A DNA stretch of 64,000 bases from NCBI GenBank assembly GCA_002170395.1, contig NHEJ01000004.1, positions 395,685-459,684 on the forward strand, written 5' to 3'. The first letter of the stretch is position 1; every line of letters begins with the position of its first letter. The notes beneath the pieces were generated by a model. The model searched no databases. It worked only from the letters and a program-made list of their open reading frames with translations, and was not told where the DNA came from. The translations under genes and the position numbers were made by a program. The stretch comes from Betaproteobacteria bacterium TMED82. GTDB lineage: Bacteria; Pseudomonadota; Gammaproteobacteria; Burkholderiales; Burkholderiaceae_A. This document shows, one piece after another, positions 25,396 to 34,183 of the stretch.

Positions 25396-26976
25396 ATGAA
25401 TAAAAAGATTGATTTGGAGAAAAATATACGGAAAAAAAGTAGGTATGCGAGTAATTCAGCAGTGATTATTGGAAGTGGCTTTGGTGGTCTTGCCACCGGG
25501 ATACGCTTGCAGGCAAAAGGTTACAAAACGAAAATTTTTGAAAGATTGGATCAACCTGGCGGTAGAGCATCTGTGTTTAAACAGGACGGTTTTACTTTTG
25601 ATGCTGGTCCAACGATTGTGACAGCTCCTTTTCTATTAGAAGAACTTTGGGAGTTAGCTGGAAAAAAGTTTTCAAATGCGGTAGATTTGCGCAGAATGGA
25701 TCCCTTTTACCGAATAAGATTCGACGACGGTAGCTATTTTGACTATTCAGGCGATCATGAGAAGATGAAGGGAGAAATAGCAAAAATAGCTCCTGACGAG
25801 GTAAGTGCTTATGATAGCTTTATGCATGAGGCTGAAAAGTGTTACTCGCTTGGGTATGAGCAACTAGGCAATTTTCCTTACAATTCTGTTAAAGATCTCT
25901 TTGACTCTGTTCCCTCCATGATAAAAATGAGAGCGTGGCAAAGTATTTATCAAATGGTATCTAAGTTTTTTATGAATGATAAATTGCGTAGGGTTTTCAG
26001 TTTCCATCCTTTACTAATAGGCGGTAATCCAATGGCAGTGACTTGTGTTTATAGTTTAATTGCTGCCTTAGAGAGAAAGTATGGTGTTCATTCGGCGATG
26101 GGAGGAACAACTTCGATTATTTCTGAAATGGTTAAGTTGTTCGAACAGCTGGGTGGTGAATTAGTTTTAAACTCTCAAGTATCAAAAATCAATATCGAGA
26201 ACCGAAAGGTTCTGGGACTTACTCTCCAAAATGGAACTGTTGTTGATAGTGAAATTGTAATCTCCAATGCGGATACTGCCTGGACTTATCAAAATCTTAT
26301 CGACGGAGAACATAGAAAAACTTGGACAAATAAAAAGCTGAGTCAAAGTAAGTACTCGATGAGTCTGTATGTTTGGTATTTTGGAACTAAGAAAAAGTAT
26401 GATGATGTGCTTCATCACACGATTCTCTTGGGGCCAAAGTATAAAAGTCTTTTAAAAAATATTTTTAAATTAAAAAGCCTTTCCAAAGAATTTAGTCTCT
26501 ATTTGCATCGACCGACTGCTACAGATCCATCATTAGCGCCAGAAGGTTGCGATTCGTTTTATGTTTTATCTCCAGTACCTAACCTCGAGGGAAATATTGA
26601 TTGGACCTGCATTGTAGAGAACTATAAAAGTTCAATCCTAGAGTATTTAGAGGGGTCAATCCTTCCTGGATTAGGGAAACATATTATAAGTGAGAGGCAA
26701 ATGACGCCTTATGATTTTCGAGATCGTTACCTGGCTTACAATGGAGCCGCATTTGGAATGGAGCCGGTGCTCACCCAAAGTGCATGGTTCAGACCGCACA
26801 ATAAAAGTGAAGATATTGAAGGTCTGTTTTTTGTAGGAGCAGGAACTCACCCAGGCGCCGGTATTCCAGGTGTATTAACTTCCGCCAAGCTGCTGGATCA
26901 AGTAATACCAAAACCAGAGAAAGTAACTGCTGAGCAGGGACAATTTATCCCTCGGAGGACGGTTTATGAATATTAG
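25396..26976 (+). CDS. crtI: Phytoene desaturase CrtI
   Basis: CrtI, 526-aa FAD amine-oxidase-like desaturase acting on phytoene. N-terminal dinucleotide-binding VIIGSGFGGLATGIRLQAKG, followed by ERLDQPGGRASVF and FDAGPTIVT. The C-terminal FFVGAGTHPGAGIPGV is the bacterial phytoene desaturase signature. In spheroidene makers it mainly performs three steps to neurosporene; the step number cannot be read from sequence. Overlaps crtB by 11 bases. Confidence 0.96.
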   Translation: MNKKIDLEKNIRKKSRYASNSAVIIGSGFGGLATGIRLQAKGYKTKIFERLDQPGGRASVFKQDGFTFDAGPTIVTAPFLLEELWELAGKKFSNAVDLRRMDPFYRIRFDDGSYFDYSGDHEKMKGEIAKIAPDEVSAYDSFMHEAEKCYSLGYEQLGNFPYNSVKDLFDSVPSMIKMRAWQSIYQMVSKFFMNDKLRRVFSFHPLLIGGNPMAVTCVYSLIAALERKYGVHSAMGGTTSIISEMVKLFEQLGGELVLNSQVSKINIENRKVLGLTLQNGTVVDSEIVISNADTAWTYQNLIDGEHRKTWTNKKLSQSKYSMSLYVWYFGTKKKYDDVLHHTILLGPKYKSLLKNIFKLKSLSKEFSLYLHRPTATDPSLAPEGCDSFYVLSPVPNLEGNIDWTCIVENYKSSILEYLEGSILPGLGKHIISERQMTPYDFRDRYLAYNGAAFGMEPVLTQSAWFRPHNKSEDIEGLFFVGAGTHPGAGIPGVLTSAKLLDQVIPKPEKVTAEQGQFIPRRTVYEY

Positions 26977-28042
26977 CAATATTAATCACACAATAAGTAG
27001 CAAAAAAAATTGTAAGAAAATAATGTCAAATGGTTCAAAATCATTTTTTGCAGCTTCAAGATTGTTCCCAAAAAGGCTAAGATATCCGGCGACTGTGATT
27101 TATGCCTATTGTCGATTAGCTGACGATTTAGTAGATTTTGGAGGAGGGTATAAGGCTATCATTGATTTGAAGAGAAGACTCAAGTTGATCTACGCTGGAA
27201 CCCCACTTGATTTGGGAGTAGATATAGAGTTTTCAAAAATTGTTCTTAAATATAATATTCCAAAAAAATTACCTGAGGCTTTAATAGAGGGTTTTCAATG
27301 GGACGTAGAGGGCAGAACCTATGAGACCATCAACGACTTGAGTGATTATGCTGCGAGAGTTGCTGGGAGTGTTGGAGCAATGATCGCGGCATTGATAGGT
27401 GTTAATAATGCGGGAGTCTTGCGGAGTGCATGTCAAATGGGCGTAGCAATGCAGCTTACAAATATTGCAAGAGATATTGGAGAGGACGCTAAGAATGGCA
27501 GGTTGTATATACCCAAAGAGTGGCTAAGGCAGTCAGGTCTGTTGCCAGAAGTATGGTTGAAGCAGCCCAAATTCTGTAAAGAGATTTCCTCAATTACCGA
27601 GAGGTTGTTGTTTACTGCCGAGCAATGCTACCGGAATGCTACTCCTGATTTATACCGACTTCCACGAGATTGTCGTGCGTCTTTATTTTCAGCAAGGTAT
27701 ATTTATTCTGAAATTGGGCAAAACATTAAACAAAACGGATATAACTCAGTCGACAAAAGGGCATTTGTGCCTCTGCGTAGGAAAATTGAACTGATTATGA
27801 AATCTTTTCACGGTAATTTAGTTCCTCGTTTTCTTATTAGTTTAGAAACACGACATGTATTTAATTTGACGGCTTCGACTGAATTTCTTATTGAGTCGAT
27901 GTTAAACAACAGAAACAATAAAAGGTGCTGTACGCAACCACTGAGCTTTTTTGAAAGGTTAGGTTGGGTGATAGATCTTTTCGTGAGGTTAGCAGAAAAG
28001 GATCGATACGAATTAATCGATTCTAGGCATCCTCCACGGTAA
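26966..28042 (+). CDS. crtB: Phytoene synthase CrtB
   Basis: CrtB, 358 aa, condenses two geranylgeranyl diphosphates to phytoene. Both Asp-rich motifs are present: YCRLADDLVD (about residue 48-57) and NIARDIGEDAKNGRLYIP (about 169-186). KSFFAASRLFP near the N-terminus is typical. Start lies inside the end of crtI, so it is translationally coupled. The last 30 bases overlap the convergent 3' end of crtC. Confidence 0.96.
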   Translation: MNISNINHTISSKKNCKKIMSNGSKSFFAASRLFPKRLRYPATVIYAYCRLADDLVDFGGGYKAIIDLKRRLKLIYAGTPLDLGVDIEFSKIVLKYNIPKKLPEALIEGFQWDVEGRTYETINDLSDYAARVAGSVGAMIAALIGVNNAGVLRSACQMGVAMQLTNIARDIGEDAKNGRLYIPKEWLRQSGLLPEVWLKQPKFCKEISSITERLLFTAEQCYRNATPDLYRLPRDCRASLFSARYIYSEIGQNIKQNGYNSVDKRAFVPLRRKIELIMKSFHGNLVPRFLISLETRHVFNLTASTEFLIESMLNNRNNKRCCTQPLSFFERLGWVIDLFVRLAEKDRYELIDSRHPPR

Positions 28043-28945
28043 CATCATTTGTGTTAGCTTGGATGAGAAGCGTTTTAGATTTAGAGTCTCGTGTAAGACT
28101 AATCGTCGATCCCCTAAGAGTCCAGCGGAAAGTAAGCACCTCGAATAAAATGGAGTGTCCTCAAGAGATTGAAGAATATGTGCTGGTCTAACAGGTTCTG
28201 ATCTCATAAAACGAGCTAAAAACCAAGAGGAGTCAGGCAAGTCCTCCCTGGGAGGGGGGGCTATCCGTTTAACTTCACCGTCTGGTAAAAACCTTAAAGG
28301 CAGCACTCGTTCTCTGCCAACCTTCTGTTTTATGTCATAAAAAACAAGTGAGCTGCCGTCGACTAATGGTGTACGAGCCCAATTCCAGCCCAGAAAGGGA
28401 TTTTCTAGTGGTTCATCGCCTTCATTTGAGTCCATGTAACCGTGCCCTTCCCAATTTATTCCAAGCTTCGGAAAGTCAACTTCTATTTTAGCATTTGGTG
28501 CAAGTGGTCCCCATCTATGTTTTTTTTCATCGTCTAACCATGTGCTGTAAAGAAAATATTTATCGGCCGTAATACGAACTTTACCGCAAACCGGTTTTGG
28601 AATCGGAGTAGAAACTTCGTTTATACTTAATTCGACGGAAGAACCATTCCAGATTATTTGACTATCGCCAATACAAAAGGAATCATATTGCCGGTTAATA
28701 TGATTTTTGCCGAATTCAGTCATAGTCCAAATTTTCTCTTTTTTATTGTAAATTGCCACATTAAAAGAACAAAAATTTTCTGGGTCAGCGCCTTTTGGAT
28801 TTAGTGAGCGTTCATTAGCATAATATGGTGAGAAAACACTACCTACGAAGATGATTATGGATATTGCATTTTTATTATCCTCGCTCGTTCCGTCGATGTA
28901 CCACCAAAGATAACCTCCCGGTGAGACTACTTGATTAAACCTAGG
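28013..28945 (-). CDS. crtC: Carotenoid 1,2-hydratase CrtC (start unresolved)
   Basis: CrtC hydrates the psi end of neurosporene-type carotenoids, the first step to 1-hydroxy compounds. Conserved core: PRFNQVVSPGGYLWWYIDG, IIFVGSVFSPYYA, WEGHGYMDSNEG, LGWNWARTPL and VLHETLNLKRF. Coordinates begin at the first conserved residue. Upstream, the frame stays open to an ATG at 29233, but that is 307 bases inside crtD, and no ATG, GTG or TTG occurs in frame in between or at the expected start. A rare start (ATT at 28970-28972), a sequence error or a -1 relation to crtD are the options. Confidence 0.85.
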   Translation of the reverse strand, partial: PRFNQVVSPGGYLWWYIDGTSEDNKNAISIIIFVGSVFSPYYANERSLNPKGADPENFCSFNVAIYNKKEKIWTMTEFGKNHINRQYDSFCIGDSQIIWNGSSVELSINEVSTPIPKPVCGKVRITADKYFLYSTWLDDEKKHRWGPLAPNAKIEVDFPKLGINWEGHGYMDSNEGDEPLENPFLGWNWARTPLVDGSSLVFYDIKQKVGRERVLPLRFLPDGEVKRIAPPPREDLPDSSWFLARFMRSEPVRPAHILQSLEDTPFYSRCLLSAGLLGDRRLVLHETLNLKRFSSKLTQMMLPWRMPRID

Positions 28946-30408
28946 TCCTCCATCAGGGCCTCTGCCGCCAATTGGCCGGAAATTGTTACCATCGGTAATC
29001 CCGGGCCGGGATGAATGCTCCCACCCGAAAGGTAAAGACCCGGTATCTTGCTGCGCGCCGAAGGGCGCAGAAAAGGTGACATCCAGCCGTGAGTGGCCAT
29101 TCCGTAGAGGGCGCCCCCGGTTCCAGGAAACCTCTTGTGGAAGTCTTCCGGAGTAGTTTGTTTCCAGTCTCTGCCTTCTTTTTCTATCTTGAGACCATAC
29201 CTTTGAAGCATTGCTAAAACTGAGGACTGACATTTTTTTATCTCCGTTTCGGAATTGTATTTCTGGTCTCCATCTGGAGGCGCATTGACTAATATAAACA
29301 ACCTTTCTTGTTTACCTAAATTTTTTACATTATTTGTTCTATCCTGAGCACAAATATATACAGTTGGGGTTTTAGGCAATTGATTTCTCTTAAAGATATC
29401 AGAAAATTCATCAACATAATCTTTCGCAAAAAAAACATTATGCCTCTCTAAATGTAACCCAGATGTCTTGGTACGTAGCCCCCATGTAACCGCAGAAAGC
29501 GACCGTGTTCTGTTTTGTAAAAAATTTTTCTTTAATTGTAGGTTATTAAATAAATTATCAAGAGATTTGTAATCTCCATTAAAAATTATTTTATCGCCTA
29601 AAATATGTTGCCCGCTGCTTAGCCTAACTCCAGATACTCTTCCTTTGTAAGTTAAAATTTCTTCACAAAAATCTTGATGAAAAACAACCCCGACTTTTTT
29701 CGCAAGTTTCGTTAGCGCGCGCGCCAATTCTATGATTCCCCCTTTTACGCTCCAAACTCCCTGCATTTCTACACTCCATATGAGCATGAGGGTAGAAGGG
29801 GCTAACCAAGGTGAGGAGCCACAGTATGTAGCATATCTACCAAAGAGTTGCCTTAATCTTGGGTCCGAAAAATGTCCATTAAGGGATTTCCAAAGACTAC
29901 TAAATGGTCCAATTTGCCACATTAATTTCGCTCCTGACAAGCCTATGCTTTCAGTAACACTTAAAATTCCTGGGTTCTGTTTTTTCATGAAACTAGCATC
30001 AAAGGTCTGAAATAGCTTTTCCGTTAATAAGCAAAATGACTTGAAATTATCTGCCTCTTTTTTTCCCGCAAACTTTCCAATTGCATCGTACGATTCTTCA
30101 ACTTCACTGAATAGGTCCAGTATCTCGTTCTCTGACCATACATGACGGGCAATCTTATTTAATTTAGTCATAACTACCCAGTCATCAAGATCTTCCCCCG
30201 CAATAGAAAATAAATTTTCAAAAACCTTTTTCAAAGTAATTACTGTTGGGCCACAGTCAATACTGCAATCTAAGATTTTTTTTTGGCAGACTTTCCCCCC
30301 AGGTTCAGAATTTGGGTCCACTAAATCAACCTGTATACCATTTTTCGCTAAAATGATTGCAGATGCTAAGCCTCCAAAACCGCCGCCTACTACCGCAACT
30401 CTAGTCAA
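28927..30408 (-). CDS. crtD: Hydroxyneurosporene desaturase CrtD
   Basis: CrtD, 493-aa FAD-dependent desaturase of the CrtI superfamily that introduces the 3,4 double bond. VAVVGGGFGGLASAIILAKNG is seen as GGGFGGLAS; then VDLVDPNSEPGGKVCQK and DCGPTVITL; C-terminal LYLSGGSIHPGPGLPMV. The gene overlaps crtA by 8 bases and runs into crtC, giving the minus-strand order crtA-crtD-crtC. Distinguished from CrtI by context and by its position beside crtC. Confidence 0.93.
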   Translation of the reverse strand: MTRVAVVGGGFGGLASAIILAKNGIQVDLVDPNSEPGGKVCQKKILDCSIDCGPTVITLKKVFENLFSIAGEDLDDWVVMTKLNKIARHVWSENEILDLFSEVEESYDAIGKFAGKKEADNFKSFCLLTEKLFQTFDASFMKKQNPGILSVTESIGLSGAKLMWQIGPFSSLWKSLNGHFSDPRLRQLFGRYATYCGSSPWLAPSTLMLIWSVEMQGVWSVKGGIIELARALTKLAKKVGVVFHQDFCEEILTYKGRVSGVRLSSGQHILGDKIIFNGDYKSLDNLFNNLQLKKNFLQNRTRSLSAVTWGLRTKTSGLHLERHNVFFAKDYVDEFSDIFKRNQLPKTPTVYICAQDRTNNVKNLGKQERLFILVNAPPDGDQKYNSETEIKKCQSSVLAMLQRYGLKIEKEGRDWKQTTPEDFHKRFPGTGGALYGMATHGWMSPFLRPSARSKIPGLYLSGGSIHPGPGLPMVTISGQLAAEALMEDLGLIK

Positions 30409-31090
30409 ATCGTATCCCTTTCCAAGAGCCTTCCAAGTGCATAGCTTTGAATCTTACAAACATTGATTCCTTAAAATATTTTTCCTTAGCTGCCGCTCGA
30501 ATAGCATTTAGGTGTGCTCCAGTTCTTGCATACGTATCAAGACATTCTAAACTTTCCCATATACTAAAGGTTGCTTGTCTTAAAACTGGGGCCTCACCTA
30601 GCCCTACGGCCAGCATACACCCTTTTTTATTTGCAAGCGATATTTCTGCAGCAGGAGCAAAAGACCAAAATCTTTTAGCTTTTGATAGGCGTATCGACGC
30701 CCTAGTTAAGGACGCCACTGGACCTAAACTCGGTTGAAATTTTTCGATGTCTATTGTATTTCCAGACCAACTTCCTCTACTAGATATCGGTTCTAGTTTG
30801 CTTAAAAAAAACTCGTCTGACTTTTCCTTATAAGTTGAAATAACTTCACTAGTTTTTAAAAATTGACTAGCGAAGCTTTCAGCACGAAAATGAAATAGAG
30901 CACCTTGATGAACAAAACTTGGTTGCAAACCAAACCCGGCATCTTTTCCACTCCCAAGGACTTTAAAAAATACCAAACCGGGTATTTTTTTTATAAAGAA
31001 CTGTTTAAAAGCTAATTGCTTTAAACCCCAAAGCCTCTGGTTATTTTTCAATTTACTCAATAAGATTATGGTAATTTCGGGGTTTTGCAT
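30401..31090 (-). CDS. crtA: Spheroidene monooxygenase CrtA
   Basis: CrtA, 229 aa, oxygen-dependent 2-ketolase that turns spheroidene into spheroidenone, the red carotenoid made under oxygen. Conserved: GLQPSFVHQGALFHFR-type block (seen as FGLQPSF), RASIRLSKAKRFWSFAPAA, VGLGEAPVLRQATFSIWES and FKAMHLEGSW near the end. Overlaps crtD. It lies 43 bases downstream of ppsR on the same strand, so it may be read through from the ppaA-ppsR transcript. Confidence 0.93.
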   Translation of the reverse strand: MQNPEITIILLSKLKNNQRLWGLKQLAFKQFFIKKIPGLVFFKVLGSGKDAGFGLQPSFVHQGALFHFRAESFASQFLKTSEVISTYKEKSDEFFLSKLEPISSRGSWSGNTIDIEKFQPSLGPVASLTRASIRLSKAKRFWSFAPAAEISLANKKGCMLAVGLGEAPVLRQATFSIWESLECLDTYARTGAHLNAIRAAAKEKYFKESMFVRFKAMHLEGSWKGIRFD

Positions 31091-31133
31091 TCCAATATTC
31101 TCAATGACACCGCCATTAGCAATGTGAGTAATT

Positions 31134-32531
31134 TTATATACTTTCCCCGATATTTAGTTTTTTCATTTTTATGTATAAACTTTGGCGCGACAAACCTAAC
31201 ATTTCAGCAGCTGAAACTCTATTGTTGAAAGTTAGATTTAATGCCGACTCAATACAAAGCTTTTCTATTACGTCAGTTGTTTCGCTAACAATATCCTTTA
31301 GAGGCAACTTGCCAACTAATTCAGAAAGTTGCTCAGCTGATCTCGAAAGATGCGAAGATGGTGCTTGACTGCTGTTACTGATCCTTCGACTAGTACTTCG
31401 AATTAAAAAAGTGAATAACTTTTTTTTGTCTACCTCTATAGAGACCGCTGATATCTCTACTTCAAGGGCTGAACCTTCTCCGGAAAGGTGAGTAGAAAAT
31501 AATCTTAAAATACCATTTTTGCTCAAAGTTTTTATCATAACACCAAAGTCAATGCGTCCTCTCACGAGCCACTTTGAAATATTATCTCCGATGGCTACGG
31601 AAGCATTTCTCAAACCTACCATTTCAACAAAGGTTTCGTTAGCATATGAGACTTCACCTTTTTCATTTGTCACCACAAAACCGTCTGGGGCATTTTCAAT
31701 TGAATTCAATATGGTAAGAGGCTGGGCTGAGGAAAAGTCAGAACTCTTGGCAACCTCTGGCTCTATCTGAACTAAAAGGAACCCTTTGCGCTCATGTTTA
31801 TAGGTGGAGGCAGAAATCTTTACGGAATTATTCTTACCGAGTTTTCCCGTGAAAATTGACTTTGAGTCTTTCACAAGAGTTTTTGAAAGATATTTTTTAA
31901 GTCGATCCTTATCGAGGTTATCGAAAAGGTTCTCCAGTTTTGACCCTAAAATCGAATGTGTCTTAAGTCCAAGCAAAGCGGAGGCTGAAGGATTGACCTC
32001 TTGGACTTCAAGGTTGACATCGTCCAAAACAACGATCGCAGTGGTACTCAAATTAAACAACATTCGATATCGAGCTTCTAACTGACGAAGTCGCATGTAA
32101 TCTCTCTCTAAGTCTTGCTGAGCGGAAACTAAGTTTTGCTGTAGCCTAGTTAGTTGACTAAGTTCTCGACCAATTGCAAGAATAAATCCTTCTGATCTAA
32201 TGTTTAATGTTGAATAAGATACCGGAAAATATGATCCGCTAGGATCTGGATGGTTAATGTGCCTCCAATTATTTTTTTCTTGGTTTTCGGAAAAGTTAAG
32301 TAGTTCATCAATTTTTTCCATGCATTCGCTACTTACCGATTTTTTCCAAGATTTACCGACCCAATTTTCGAGACAATTCGACAACTTTGAGTTGTTGGAG
32401 CTAACTTTTCTGATTACTCCCCCAGGACTCAAAAACAAAACAACATCAGAAGACAGTGATAAAATTGACTCAGCCAATTCGCCAGAAATTTTTATAGCGG
32501 ATGCTTCTTCAGTATGTGCAAGATTAGTCAT
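31134..32531 (-). CDS. ppsR: Photosynthesis gene repressor PpsR/CrtJ
   Basis: PpsR/CrtJ, 465-aa redox- and light-responsive regulator. Domain order: N-terminal PAS-like region (1-120), Q-linker helix (about 130-155), PAS1 (about 155-255), PAS2 (about 270-385) and a C-terminal FIS-type helix-turn-helix (NRVSAAEMLGLSRQSLYIKM). The Cys in KLCIESALNLT, just before the DNA-binding helices, corresponds to the redox-active Cys of CrtJ. It binds TGT-N12-ACA; such sites are present at four control regions here. Follows ppaA on the same strand. Confidence 0.95.
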   Translation of the reverse strand: MTNLAHTEEASAIKISGELAESILSLSSDVVLFLSPGGVIRKVSSNNSKLSNCLENWVGKSWKKSVSSECMEKIDELLNFSENQEKNNWRHINHPDPSGSYFPVSYSTLNIRSEGFILAIGRELSQLTRLQQNLVSAQQDLERDYMRLRQLEARYRMLFNLSTTAIVVLDDVNLEVQEVNPSASALLGLKTHSILGSKLENLFDNLDKDRLKKYLSKTLVKDSKSIFTGKLGKNNSVKISASTYKHERKGFLLVQIEPEVAKSSDFSSAQPLTILNSIENAPDGFVVTNEKGEVSYANETFVEMVGLRNASVAIGDNISKWLVRGRIDFGVMIKTLSKNGILRLFSTHLSGEGSALEVEISAVSIEVDKKKLFTFLIRSTSRRISNSSQAPSSHLSRSAEQLSELVGKLPLKDIVSETTDVIEKLCIESALNLTFNNRVSAAEMLGLSRQSLYIKMKKLNIGESI

Positions 32532-32580
32532 AGTTATCAGTATACAAAGAGGTTTGCTTGCGTGAAGACCAACTCTAGTA

Positions 32581-33462
32581 TCATAGAAGCGCGCGACCTT
32601 TATTTTTTCGTCTTGGAGCTTTTACGCGGTCAGAATCTTTAATTCGTTTTGCAAGTGATAAAGCTTCTAGAGCACCTTCAGCCTGACCATCAGCTAACAC
32701 TTCCTTGTAGAGGGTGTCAGACCTTAAGGCCGCAGGCCCCCCAACCAAAACTTTCACGTTTAAATTGCGAGAATATTTTCTTATTATCCTGATGAGTTCT
32801 TTCGTTGGTTTCTTTTGATCATCAGAGCCGACGGAGATGCCGACAATATCAAAAAAGGTTTTACCTACTGTTATAGGCACGTCTTCCAAATTTGTTGATG
32901 GTTCTCCATGAACGAACCAGCCAGACTTTCTAAAAAATTCGGAAAGCATAAACAACCCCAAGGTATGTTGCGAGTTGGGAGGAGGTAGCAGTAAGACTGA
33001 TCCCTCACAACCTCCCAGTTTCTTGGGATTAAACATGTCTCCGAAATGATACATCACTTGCTGAATTTTCCAAGTTGCAAGAGTAACAGTAGTGAAATCA
33101 GTCGTATCTCTCTCCCAAAATAAACCCAAACGTCGAACGGTAGGCTGTATTAGATCCAAATAAATATTGTCAATTGTAATACCCTCGTCTAAAAGTGTTT
33201 CTACGTAAGATTTACAAACCTCAACATCATCTTCCAATGAGAATTTGACAAATCTATCAGTTGAATCAGAATTTAAGAGAGACTTAAGTCTCTTGGTATT
33301 TCTCCGATTGCTAACAAACTCTCGGTGAGAGGCAATGTAAGACTTATCATTTAAGTGAGCAACAACCAATCTTGGAATAACCTGACTCTCTACAGCTCTA
33401 AGCAACCATGCCTTATCTTTTTCGATGGTTTTTAATTCTTCCGGACTTTTGTATCTTTTCAT
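32581..33462 (-). CDS. ppaA: PpaA/AerR cobalamin-binding antirepressor
   Basis: 293-aa AerR/PpaA-type protein. A four-helix B12-binding cap (about 75-145; LGLFWERDTTDFTTVTLATW includes the conserved Trp116 and Glu/Asp) precedes a Rossmann-like B12-binding domain with QHTLG, where His166 is the likely cobalt ligand, and VLVGGPAAL. In Rhodobacter, AerR with light-activated cobalamin antagonises CrtJ. Encoded immediately upstream of ppsR and divergent from bchF. It implies that photosynthesis gene control here needs cobalamin; that is inference from the family. Confidence 0.92.
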   Translation of the reverse strand: MKRYKSPEELKTIEKDKAWLLRAVESQVIPRLVVAHLNDKSYIASHREFVSNRRNTKRLKSLLNSDSTDRFVKFSLEDDVEVCKSYVETLLDEGITIDNIYLDLIQPTVRRLGLFWERDTTDFTTVTLATWKIQQVMYHFGDMFNPKKLGGCEGSVLLLPPPNSQHTLGLFMLSEFFRKSGWFVHGEPSTNLEDVPITVGKTFFDIVGISVGSDDQKKPTKELIRIIRKYSRNLNVKVLVGGPAALRSDTLYKEVLADGQAEGALEALSLAKRIKDSDRVKAPRRKNKGRALL

Positions 33463-33560
33463 TTTAATACCCCAAGCAAGGAAATAAGATTGGACTTCAG
33501 AGTAAGAGTTTATTAACTTATAATCCTCCTTTTTCTAACTTTAAGCTACAATTATTTTTA

Positions 33561-33625
33561 TGTCCAAAAAAGTTTACTTATAATGCTGCAAAAAAGATAA
33601 AAATAATGTCAATTAAAGTTGACAT
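33561..33625. promoter_or_regulatory. Two PpsR-type sites in ppaA-bchF control region
   Basis: TGTCAATTAAAGTTGACA at 33608-33625 is an exact TGT-N12-ACA dyad. Its right half carries TTGACA (33620-33625), with TAGAGT 17 bases later (33643-33648), a plausible bchF promoter. A second, TGT-N12-ACT site with one mismatch lies at 33561-33578, followed by TATAAT (33579-33584). The 253-base gap serves ppaA-ppsR leftward and the long bchF-puhE operon rightward. Confidence 0.75.
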
Positions 33626-33715
33626 TAATGAATCTAAGTCCTAGAGTTGTTAGAAAGGGGAAGGCTCCAAAAATTATTTTGGAGTTAAAATAATAATGAG
33701 TATTCTAAGCTAAAA

Positions 33716-34183
33716 ATGCTTTACACTGACGCGGAAAAAAAAAGACGGGATCAGTCGGTTTGGACCACTGTTCAGGCCATTTTAGCTCCTTTACAGTTTT
33801 TTGTTTTCCTTGTCAGTTTAATTCTTGTTATTAATTTCTTTGCTACAGGTGAGTTAGCTTACTGGGCTTTACTTTCAGTGGTCATCAAAACTTTTTTATT
33901 ATTTTTAATAATGTTTACTGGTGCCATTTGGGAAAAAGAGATTTTCGGTTGCTACCTATTTGCCCAACCTTTTTTTTGGGAAGATGTTGTTAGTCTTGTA
34001 GCCGTAGCCCTTCATTTTCTGTACCTAGTGGTCTTGTTTCTACCAGGTTTCGGAGTAACTGATAAGTTAATAATTGCGTTGGTTGCTTATGCTGTCTATT
34101 TTGTCAATGCAATACAGTTCCTTTTAAAACTTCGCGCAGCCTCAGCCCAGAGTAGTGAAGAGCTAAGGGAGATATCAGTGTGA
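33716..34183 (+). CDS. bchF: Chlorophyllide 3-vinyl hydratase BchF
   Basis: BchF, 155 aa, hydrates the 3-vinyl group of chlorophyllide a (to 3-hydroxyethyl). Small membrane protein with about four helices; YTDAEKKRRDQSVWTTVQAI at the N-terminus and WEKEIFGCYLFAQPFFWEDV in the middle are family-typical. First gene of the bchFNBHLM-lhaA-puhABC-acsF-puhE run. Stop overlaps the bchN GTG. Acts before BchC. Confidence 0.94.
   Translation: MLYTDAEKKRRDQSVWTTVQAILAPLQFFVFLVSLILVINFFATGELAYWALLSVVIKTFLLFLIMFTGAIWEKEIFGCYLFAQPFFWEDVVSLVAVALHFLYLVVLFLPGFGVTDKLIIALVAYAVYFVNAIQFLLKLRAASAQSSEELREISV

Noticed and set aside
30447-32085. Plus-strand open frames opposite crtA and ppsR
   Set aside because: Shadows of well-conserved genes, without start signals.
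33521-33540. AAAGGAGG on the minus strand upstream of ppaA as a small-gene ribosome-binding site
   Set aside because: No start codon with an open frame follows at a suitable distance.
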